Positions 1 through 5,615 of a stretch of 27,367 nt of DNA are shown here, piece by piece. The stretch comes from Peptoniphilus_A hominis (lineage in GTDB: Bacteria; Bacillota; Clostridia; Tissierellales; Peptoniphilaceae). Made by a program: the position numbers and the translations under genes. The stretch is from positions 1 through 27,367 of the forward strand of contig NZ_JBBMFO010000028.1 of assembly GCF_040096015.1 (NCBI RefSeq), read 5' to 3'. Each line of letters starts with the position of its first letter. Positions within the stretch are counted from its first letter, which is position 1. Under the pieces are notes generated by a model. The model had not been told where the DNA came from, searched no databases, and saw nothing but the letters and a program-made list of their open reading frames with translations.

Positions 1-2007
1 CCAGGAAAATTAAAAGTAACATTTGATGATAACTCAACAATAGAAGTAGAAAATCAAATGCTATATGTATATGAAAATGGCGCTCAAAAACCAGAAGATC
101 CAAACAAACCAGTACCAACAGACTCAGCGACAGTAACATTCACAAAAGATGACAACTCAATCAAAGCAGAGGGTTGGGACACAGTAAAACCAATAATCGT
201 AAAGAAAGGTACAGCAGTACCAGCAGAAAAATTCCCTAATGCAGAAGCAAAAGAAGGATACAAGAGCGTAACATGGACACCAGCAAAAGACACAGTAGTA
301 AACGCTGATCAAACATTCAAGGCAAGTGCAACACAAGATGTACCTACTACTAAAAACGCTGAAGATTACGATCCACACTATACTGGTAAATCTGGAAGAC
401 CTGGCGAAACAGTTCAAGTACCAGCACCAACATTTACTAAAAAAGGTGTTACTGGAAATGTACCAGCACCAAGTGATGGGGCTAAGGAAACAACATTTGC
501 TAAGAATGATAATACTCAAACAAATGTAACTGTTGATCCTAATACAGGTGCTATCACAGTTGTTATTCCACAAGATGCACCAGTTGGAAGCGAAATAACT
601 ATTCCTGTTGATGTAACTTATCCAGATGGTTCAAATGAAACTGTTGATGTTAAAGTGACTGTTGTAGAAGATAAGACTAGCGTTAAATATCCTGATACAA
701 AAGTTGAAAAGGGTAAAACAGAAACTGTAACTCCAAATGTTACTGATAATGATGGTAAACCAGTTCCTGAAAATAAGGTTGGAACTCCAACTGTAACTAA
801 TACTAATGATTTACCAGGTGGAGTAACTGTTACTCCTAAGAACAATGGTAAAGTTGATATTACAGTACCTGATGGTTACGATGGACCTAAAGACTTTACT
901 GTAAAGGTAACTGTACCAGTTGATGGTAAAGATGTTGAATCTGAAATAAAGGTAACTGTTAAGGATAAAACGACTCCTACACCACAAGGACCTAGTGTAA
1001 CTTATCCTGACACTCCTATTGACAAGGGAGATACTAAGACTGTAACTCCTACTATCAAGGACAAGGATGGAAATCCAACAGCACCTGATAAAACTCCTAA
1101 AGTTGGTCAACCAGGCAATGGTGTAGTTGTTACTCCACATCCAGATGGTTCTATTACAGTAACTATACCTGAAAATTATGACGGACCAAGCACAATTGTT
1201 ATTCCAGTTGTAGTAACAGTTGGTGGTGAAGAAATTCACACTACACTTACTATTCGTGTAAGAGATAATAAACCTGTAATTGACAATGATATTCCAGAGT
1301 TAAAGATTCACGAATATACTCCAACTTATCCTGTATTTGCATCTGTTGACAAGAAGGTAGTTGATAAAGAAGTTATTAACTCTCACGATCAATATATCTT
1401 CGGATATCCAGATGATACTATTAGACCTGATGGGGATATGACAAGAGCTGAAGCAATTGCAGTAGTTGCAAGACTTCAAAAGCTTGATTTAAGCGATAAG
1501 TCTTCTAAGATTTATAAAGACACTAAGGCAGATATGTGGTACAACGGTGCTATCAACGCTGCATTTAGAGAAGGTTATTTATTAGAAAAAGAAGGCGAAA
1601 ATGTTAGACCTAATGACAAGGTCACTAGAGCAGAACTTGCTGAGTTAATTAGTCATATTGACAAGAAAAACAATGCTATTGCTCCATTTGATGATGTGAA
1701 AGGTCACAAGTTTGAAGCTGCAATTAACCAAGCTTATGGCAATGAAAGAATTAAGGGTTATCCAGATGGAACATTCAAACCAGACAATTTTATAACAAGA
1801 GCAGAAGTTGCAACAATGTTAAATAAATTGTATGACAGATACCCTGACAAGAATTTTATTGATGCAAACCAAAATCTAGTTCACAATTACAAAGATATGT
1901 CTTATAAGGGACATTGGGGTTATTATGAACTTGTTGAAGCTTACCATAGCCACACTTATCTAAGATTAAAGGATAATATGGAAGAATGGAAAGTTATAAT
2001 CAAATAA
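1..2007 (+). CDS. SLH-anchored surface protein with Rib/YPDG-like repeats (5'-truncated by window)
   Basis: The frame is open from base 1, so the gene starts upstream; the ATG at 58 is internal. Order of domains: a beta-grasp, InlB/MucBP-like repeat (about bases 115-335), three Ig-like Rib/YPDG-type modules (about 364-670, 688-960, 997-1260; two start with YPDT-x2-x-KG), then three SLH motifs (about 1380-1490, 1540-1660, 1715-1840) carrying GYPDDTIRPDGDMTRAEA, VRPNDKVTRAEL and GYPDGTFKPDNFITRAEV. SLH motifs bind pyruvylated secondary wall polymers in Gram-positive envelopes, so the protein should be displayed on the cell surface. An adhesin or matrix-binding role is inference from the repeats. 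The first repeat uses almost only A-ending codons (for example ACA for Thr), while the rest uses ACT/CCT heavily. A terminator follows directly. Confidence 0.9.
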   Translation, partial: PGKLKVTFDDNSTIEVENQMLYVYENGAQKPEDPNKPVPTDSATVTFTKDDNSIKAEGWDTVKPIIVKKGTAVPAEKFPNAEAKEGYKSVTWTPAKDTVVNADQTFKASATQDVPTTKNAEDYDPHYTGKSGRPGETVQVPAPTFTKKGVTGNVPAPSDGAKETTFAKNDNTQTNVTVDPNTGAITVVIPQDAPVGSEITIPVDVTYPDGSNETVDVKVTVVEDKTSVKYPDTKVEKGKTETVTPNVTDNDGKPVPENKVGTPTVTNTNDLPGGVTVTPKNNGKVDITVPDGYDGPKDFTVKVTVPVDGKDVESEIKVTVKDKTTPTPQGPSVTYPDTPIDKGDTKTVTPTIKDKDGNPTAPDKTPKVGQPGNGVVVTPHPDGSITVTIPENYDGPSTIVIPVVVTVGGEEIHTTLTIRVRDNKPVIDNDIPELKIHEYTPTYPVFASVDKKVVDKEVINSHDQYIFGYPDDTIRPDGDMTRAEAIAVVARLQKLDLSDKSSKIYKDTKADMWYNGAINAAFREGYLLEKEGENVRPNDKVTRAELAELISHIDKKNNAIAPFDDVKGHKFEAAINQAYGNERIKGYPDGTFKPDNFITRAEVATMLNKLYDRYPDKNFIDANQNLVHNYKDMSYKGHWGYYELVEAYHSHTYLRLKDNMEEWKVIIK

Positions 2008-2022
2008 GATTGATTTGCTAGG

Positions 2023-2052
2023 AAAAAGGACTCGTAATTGAGTCCTTTTTTT
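2023..2052 (+). terminator. Rho-independent terminator of the SLH protein gene
   Basis: A perfect hairpin, AAAAAGGACTC (2023-2033) with GAGTCCTTTTT (2040-2050) around a 6-nt loop, runs straight into a T tract, 16 nt after the stop codon of the surface-protein gene. Confidence 0.9.
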
Positions 2053-2539
2053 GATGGGAAGATATTTGTAGTTTAATATAATTTTTCTTATGACATAAGC
2101 TATATTTAAAGTTAAGGTTAATTGTGTTTATATATTTTTTGTGAATCTAAAAAACATAATATTATAGGGTATATATTGAATAGACAAAGAATTTTTTATT
2201 AGAAAAATTAAGATGAATTTTTTTAATTTTAATGTATTTATATAATTAGAAGATTATCTGAATAAAAATCTTACATATAATTAGTGGAAAAAAATTTTTA
2301 AATTTCTAAGTTTATCTTTAGTTTAGGTTACTTAAGTAAAAAAACTGTAAAAATTTTTTGGAATTTAAAAATATGTGAATTTATTTGGTATATTCTCAAT
2401 AGGAATATTAGTAAAAGTAAAATTTAATGTGAGGTGGTTTTATGACTTAGTTATTATTTGGTAAATATAGAATTTTCAATTTTATATTTGGATTTATTAA
2501 GACAGAATATTGTAATGTTATTTTAATAGGAGGACTTGT
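2053..2539. other. Long AT-rich intergenic region
   Basis: Almost 490 bases with long A and T runs and no convincing coding frame on either strand. I see a GAGGTGG ribosome site (2431-2437) placed correctly before ATG-ACT-TAG (2442-2450), a two-codon frame that looks like the head of a destroyed gene or a leader. A candidate promoter for the next gene lies at 2488-2516. Nothing else could be recognised. Confidence 0.6.
2488..2516 (+). promoter_or_regulatory. Possible sigma-A promoter for the 2540 gene
   Basis: TTGGAT (2488-2493), 17-nt spacer, TGTAAT (2511-2516). It would give a very short leader just ahead of the AGGAGGA ribosome site at 2528-2534. In DNA this AT-rich such matches arise easily by chance. 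Confidence 0.35.
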
Positions 2540-3085
2540 ATGAATAACAAAGAAAATAATAAAAATAATCGTAAGGTAACTGATAAAAATATTAAAGAAG
2601 TTACAAATAAAGATAATAATAAAATGATAGAGAATGTTAATTCTTTAAAATATGAGGTTTTTAAAGATAATATATTCAGTGAAAAAGGTTTAAATAAATA
2701 TATTAAACATATTACAAACGATACTGAAATTAGAGAAGAGATGATTAGTATATTATCAAAAGAAAATTGTAATGAGCATAACCTAGATTTAATTAAATTA
2801 AGCGAAAAAAAATTAGAAGCTAAACACAAATATGATGGTTTGAATGGGATTTTATTTTCAATGATTTTGTTCTTAGGAGGTTATGTTTTAGATAACTTTT
2901 TAAAAGATAGTTCTGAAGTGTCTAAATTAATTTGTTTGATGTTAGCAGAGATAATTTTAATTGTAATAGAAGCTATTAATATAAAAAATTCATTAAAAAA
3001 ACCTGAAGAAAAGAGAGCGGAGGCATATTTTTGGCTAGAAATTGAGATGGAAAAAAGAATAAAAGATTCAAAAGATTCAAAATAA
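2540..3085 (+). CDS. Unrecognised two-TM membrane protein
   Basis: 181 residues; AGGAGGA at 2528-2534 sits 5 nt before the ATG. The first 40 residues are dominated by Asn, Lys and Asp and look disordered. A charged helical stretch (about 45-100) follows, then two hydrophobic segments (about 104-122 and 131-149) and a charged tail (about 152-181) rich in Lys and Glu. By the positive-inside rule both ends are probably cytoplasmic. I recognise no family. The soluble part plus paired TM helices recalls membrane effectors in bacterial conflict systems, such as SLATT-type proteins, but no motif supports that. It lies in the AT-rich accessory patch with a second unknown membrane protein and an antitoxin-like gene. 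Confidence 0.7.
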   Translation: MNNKENNKNNRKVTDKNIKEVTNKDNNKMIENVNSLKYEVFKDNIFSEKGLNKYIKHITNDTEIREEMISILSKENCNEHNLDLIKLSEKKLEAKHKYDGLNGILFSMILFLGGYVLDNFLKDSSEVSKLICLMLAEIILIVIEAINIKNSLKKPEEKRAEAYFWLEIEMEKRIKDSKDSK

Positions 3086-3166
3086 TAAATTACTACTAAG
3101 TAATGAATTGGCAAAGCATTAACATTGATTACAAATTTTATAGAATAAAAAACAGAGGAGCTTATT

Positions 3167-3364
3167 ATGTCAAAGTCAGAAGAGTTAAATATAAAAGTGA
3201 ACAAAAGATTGCCTCTTTATAAAGAAGAGTATTATGGGGATTTAATAGATGTTTCAAAAATGTCTATTGATGATCTAAATGCTTTGTTAGATGATGGGTT
3301 TAGAGATATTGAGGAAGGCAATTATCAAACTGTTGACGAAGCTTTTAAGAGTATTTTTGATTAA
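3167..3364 (+). CDS. Small acidic antitoxin-like protein
   Basis: 65 residues, with GAGGAG about 7 nt upstream of the ATG. The C-terminal half (MSIDDLNALLDDGFRDIEEG followed by NYQTVDEAF) has the pattern 'L...L..G..DIE.G...TVDEAF' seen in small antitoxins and related RelB/ParD/YefM-like proteins, where a helix ends in a Gly before a 'sleEvf' segment. The protein is acidic at this end and Lys-rich at the start, with no TM segment. No toxin-sized partner frame follows: the next 340 bases hold repeats and a gene remnant. If it is an antitoxin it is orphaned, or its partner is one of the flanking membrane proteins. Function is inference only. Confidence 0.6.
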   Translation: MSKSEELNIKVNKRLPLYKEEYYGDLIDVSKMSIDDLNALLDDGFRDIEEGNYQTVDEAFKSIFD

Positions 3365-3373
3365 TTATGTTTG

Positions 3374-3393
3374 ATTAAGGACGAAAAAGCAAA
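3374..3393 (+). repeat. ATTAAGGA repeat, copy A
   Basis: ATTAAGGACGAAAAAGCAAA, the first of three related intergenic copies (others start at 3416 and 5354). Copies A and B are 42 bases apart. Copy A has no clear hairpin of its own. Confidence 0.5.
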
Positions 3394-3415
3394 GGAAAAA
3401 TATAATTTACGTTTT

Positions 3416-3459
3416 ATTAAGGACGCAAAAACAAACGCAAAATCTTACGTTTGTTTTTG
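3416..3459 (+). repeat. ATTAAGGA repeat, copy B, with perfect inverted repeat
   Basis: ATTAAGGACGCAAAAACAAA followed by a perfect 12-bp inverted repeat, CAAAAACAAACG (3426-3437) and CGTTTGTTTTTG (3448-3459), with a 10-nt loop. It could act as a weak terminator for the small gene ending at 3364. The same layout, sequence tag then hairpin, is seen at 5354-5414. Confidence 0.6.
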
Positions 3460-3582
3460 TATATAATTATCTCAGCAGGTTTTGGAAAGAATAAAGTTTT
3501 AAATTTGTTAAATGATTTGATGGATAAGGGTTATGTCATTAAAAGTGGGAAAGGAAGAGGCACAAAGTATTCTTTGAAATAA
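3421..3582 (+). pseudogene. Winged-helix C-terminal remnant of a lost regulator
   Basis: Open frame 3421-3582 without a start codon or ribosome site. Bases 3472-3582 encode 36 residues ending in KVLNLLNDLMDKGYVIKSGK then GRGTKYSLK and a stop. This is the recognition-helix-plus-wing pattern ('v..lL..L..kGli.r.GkGrgtkY.l') at the end of AlbA_2/divergent-ATPase type predicted transcriptional regulators and similar proteins. The rest of such a gene (several hundred codons) is absent; upstream of the fragment are the two repeat copies. I read it as a deletion remnant. Confidence 0.55.
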
Positions 3583-3705
3583 TGGTGCTTTTAGAGACTT
3601 CATATTAATTATTGATGAACTGGTTAATTTTTAATATGCCTAATATAAGGAAACCATTTAGAATATGATTTATATAGGGTGTAGGGTTAGAAGGAGGTAA
3701 GTTTT

Positions 3706-4428
3706 ATGTTAATATTTATGCCACTATATATTTTACAAGTATTCCTTTTATGTATAATGATTAAGTTTTTAGTTACCGACTTAATAGATAATAAGGATAA
3801 AAATAAGAATTATGAGCTTGAAAGTGTGCATTACTCATATTTTAAATCACTTTTTGACGAGTTCAACAATGGCGATAAGGATTGTAAGGAGATAAGGACA
3901 CAAAAAATAGACTTTTTAAAAACTGTTTTTTCTGAAAATTTAAGTCATGCAAGACATATTGAAGTTGAAAGGATGACATTTAATAGTATTTATACTGTTC
4001 TTATTGCTGGTATTTTTGCATTTGTTAATACAAGTGATAATTCATGTGTTAATGATTGTATTTTAAATCATTTAGTATTATTTTTTGGTTTTATTACAGG
4101 GTTCATTTTATTTTGTATTTCTATAAGATGGAAGGATGTTTATAATAGGCAGCTGTTTTATGCTAAAGTTTCTTATATTTATCTAAAGGATATGATTTTT
4201 TCAGAAGGACAATTTTTGGGAATTAATGAGTTTGATGAATATTTAAAAGAAGAGTCTATACTTTTTAATAATGAGAGGATATTTAGTTTATATTGTTTTA
4301 AACCTGCACATATAACAAAGGTCATACCAAGGCATAGGCGTAAGTTGTATTTAAAAACTTATCAGTATTTTTTAATTCTTGATATAATAATAGGAATGAT
4401 AATTTTATGTGTATTTTTATATATTTAG
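3706..4428 (+). CDS. Unrecognised multi-TM membrane protein
   Basis: 240 residues; AAGGAGGT about 8 nt before the ATG is a strong ribosome site. Hydrophobic segments at about 1-24, 94-110, 122-142 and 217-240, with polar, helix-forming stretches between (about 28-92 and 145-215) that are probably cytoplasmic. The middle part (HARHIEVERMTFNSIYTVLI, then two TM segments and ISIRWKDVYNRQLFYAKVSY) has the look of SLATT-like or other small-TM conflict proteins, in which paired helices are followed by a charged helical domain. This is resemblance in layout only. The real start of the next gene lies 19 bases beyond this stop, so the two may be co-transcribed by chance of position. Confidence 0.7.
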   Translation: MLIFMPLYILQVFLLCIMIKFLVTDLIDNKDKNKNYELESVHYSYFKSLFDEFNNGDKDCKEIRTQKIDFLKTVFSENLSHARHIEVERMTFNSIYTVLIAGIFAFVNTSDNSCVNDCILNHLVLFFGFITGFILFCISIRWKDVYNRQLFYAKVSYIYLKDMIFSEGQFLGINEFDEYLKEESILFNNERIFSLYCFKPAHITKVIPRHRRKLYLKTYQYFLILDIIIGMIILCVFLYI

Positions 4429-4447
4429 TTTATATAGTGGAGTTAAT

Positions 4448-5236
4448 ATGATTAAATTAGTTGTTAGTGATTTGGATAACACTTTATTAGATAAGGATAA
4501 TAAAATTAATGATCAGACTTTGATTTTATTAAAGAAATGTTTGTCAAAGGGTGTTTTTATTGTTTTGGGGACAGGTAGGCTTTATCAGTCCGCCAAAATT
4601 TATAAAGATATGATAGGAGAAGATATTTATATTATTTGCTATAATGGTTCTCTAATTGTTGACAATAAAGATAGAATTGTTTTTTCAAAAAATTTAGACG
4701 TTGGTCTTATGAAAAAAATTGTAGATTTTTGTAAATTGAAAAATTTATATTGTCAATTTTATGAAGATGGTAAAATACTTGTTGAACAAGTTACTGATGA
4801 AACTCGTATAGACCCAGACCTTAAAAATGTAAAGGCAATTGAGGCAATAGATTTTGATTTATATGATTTTAAACCTTCGCCAAAGGCAATGATTGTGGTG
4901 GATCCTAATTTGCTTGGTGTTTATCAAGAAGAATTGAGAGATTTTTTGGATGATGAAGTTTATATTGCACAATCACAAAATTATTTAATTGAAATTATGC
5001 CAAAAGAGGTTGATAAGGGTAAGTCTTTAGAATACTTATGTCATAAGTTGAATATAAAGCCTTCTGAAGTTATGGCTATTGGCGATAATACAAATGATAG
5101 GGAAATGCTTAATTTTTCAAGTTATTCTATTGCCGTTGCCAATGCGGTTGACGATCTAAAGGACGCTGCTTTTTATGTGTGCGAAAATGAAAGATCTTTG
5201 GGTGTCGCAGAGGCTTTAAATAAATTTGTTTTATAA
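4448..5236 (+). CDS. Cof-type HAD-superfamily phosphatase
   Basis: 262 residues from the ATG at 4448, which has TGGAG 5 nt upstream and begins MIKLVVSDLDNTLLD as family members do; an upstream in-frame ATG at 4409 would add 13 residues overlapping the previous gene and lacks a ribosome site. HAD motif I is DLDNT (residues 8-12; D8 nucleophile, D10 acid/base), motif II is in VLGTGR, and motif IV is MAIGDNTNDREM. The alpha/beta cap between motifs II and III (about residues 80-185) places it in the Cof/YidA subgroup (HAD-IIB), which dephosphorylates sugar phosphates, flavin or PLP-type phosphates in the cytoplasm. The substrate cannot be told from sequence. Confidence 0.9.
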   Translation: MIKLVVSDLDNTLLDKDNKINDQTLILLKKCLSKGVFIVLGTGRLYQSAKIYKDMIGEDIYIICYNGSLIVDNKDRIVFSKNLDVGLMKKIVDFCKLKNLYCQFYEDGKILVEQVTDETRIDPDLKNVKAIEAIDFDLYDFKPSPKAMIVVDPNLLGVYQEELRDFLDDEVYIAQSQNYLIEIMPKEVDKGKSLEYLCHKLNIKPSEVMAIGDNTNDREMLNFSSYSIAVANAVDDLKDAAFYVCENERSLGVAEALNKFVL

Positions 5237-5286
5237 TAGTAATTTTAAGTTTTTGTAATTCTTTTTATAAATTTTTCTAAAATAAA

Positions 5287-5341
5287 AAGGCTCTATAATA
5301 TCTGTTGGGGAGTAAATCTCTAACAAATATTATAGAGCCTT
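5287..5341. repeat. Palindromic element, copy 1 (complete)
   Basis: AAGGCTCTATAATATCTGTT (5287-5306) pairs with AACAAATATTATAGAGCCTT (5322-5341), one G-T wobble in 20 bp, around a 15-nt centre GGGGAGTAAATCTCT that is itself partly self-complementary. Bases 5289-5331 match 27292-27334 at 42 of 43 positions. No flanking target-site duplication could be seen (AATAAAAA on the left, TTAATTCA on the right by position). It lies 50 bases after the HAD gene and lacks a T tract, so it is not an ordinary terminator. A miniature or solo insertion-sequence end is the best guess. Confidence 0.75.
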
Positions 5342-5353
5342 AATTCATATTTT

Positions 5354-5414
5354 ATTAAGGAGGCAAAAAGCAAAAGCAAAGACAGAATTTTATCTGTGTC
5401 TTTTCAATTTTTTT
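5354..5414 (+). repeat. ATTAAGGA repeat, copy C, with terminator-like hairpin
   Basis: ATTAAGGAGGCAAAAAGCAA (5354-5373) followed by a hairpin, AAAGACAGA (5378-5386) with TCTGTGTCTTT (5393-5403, 2-nt bulge), then a run of seven T at 5408-5414. Compared with copy B the leading tag is conserved while the hairpin sequence differs. It may terminate transcription from the HAD gene. Confidence 0.55.
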
Positions 5415-5426
5415 AGTTGTAGGTTA

Positions 5427-5455
5427 TTGAATATACAAAAAATTAATGGTATTAT
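5427..5455 (+). promoter_or_regulatory. Promoter of the candidate small RNA
   Basis: TTGAAT (5427-5432), exactly 17 nt, then TATTAT (5450-5455). No start codon with a ribosome site follows before the terminator at 5583-5615, which is why I assign it to an untranslated RNA. Confidence 0.6.
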
Positions 5456-5522
5456 ATATCTAAATGAGGACACCGTTATTACCCACAGGGCACAAGTAGC
5501 GGTCGACTTAAGTTTGAAATAT

Positions 5523-5551
5523 AAAAATACCACCTAAGGCGATACAGGTGG
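5523..5551 (-). terminator. Possible terminator of the minus-strand RNase H-like gene
   Basis: Read on the minus strand, CCACCT (5551-5546) pairs with AGGTGG (5535-5530) over a 10-nt loop and is followed by TATTTTTAT. It lies about 65 bases downstream of the stop codon of the 5614-6744 gene. A 6-bp stem is short but the T-rich tail is well placed. Confidence 0.5.
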
Positions 5552-5582
5552 GTTTTCACATTTTAACTACTTTTTATCTTAT

Positions 5583-5615
5583 CACCTGCAAAAACTATGC
5601 AGGTGGTATTTTTTT
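5583..5615 (+). terminator. Intrinsic terminator of the candidate small RNA
   Basis: CACCTGCA (5583-5590) and TGCAGGTG (5598-5605), 7-nt loop, then TTTTTTT at 5609-5615. The T tract overlaps the stop codon of the convergent minus-strand gene. Confidence 0.75.

Larger units (their letters stand above)
5462..5615 (+). ncRNA. Candidate structured small RNA, family not recognised
   Basis: About 150 nt between a promoter (5427-5455) and an intrinsic terminator (5583-5615), with no coding frame. More GC-rich than its surroundings at 5465-5510. Visible pairing: ACCG (5472-5475) with CGGT (5500-5503), enclosing CCC-ACA-GGG (5482-5490); CCACCT (5530-5535) with AGGTGG (5546-5551); CACCTGCA (5583-5590) with TGCAGGTG (5598-5605). 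In addition AAAAATACCACCT (5523-5535) is perfectly complementary to AGGTGGTATTTTT (5601-5613), so the first hairpin and the terminator could be exchanged for one long-range helix. Such alternatives are typical of switching RNAs, but no gene follows on this strand, and I could not match it to 6S, SRP, tmRNA, T-box or any riboswitch class I know. An independent trans-acting RNA is the simplest reading. Confidence 0.5.

Noticed and set aside
157..1239. Long open frames on the minus strand opposite the surface-protein repeats
   Set aside because: They mirror the repetitive codon pattern of the surface gene, have no ribosome sites and give Cys/Trp/Ser-rich nonsense proteins.
2054..2064. ATGGGAAGAT after the T tract, also seen after the terminator at 16942
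   Set aside because: A ten-base match next to two T tracts is too short to call a repeat without a genome-wide count.
4409..4447. Upstream ATG extending the HAD phosphatase by 13 residues
   Set aside because: It overlaps the previous gene, has no ribosome site, and the family's N-terminus (short beta strand then DxDxT) fits the ATG at 4448, which has TGGAG in front.
5460..5515. Minus-strand T-box: GGGTAATAACGGTG vaguely resembles the T-box antiterminator core
   Set aside because: The GGGTGG-ACCGCG core is not really matched, there is no downstream minus-strand gene, and promoter and terminator fit the plus strand.
5465..5615. tracrRNA-like RNA
   Set aside because: No CRISPR array, no cas gene and no anti-repeat partner are present in the window.
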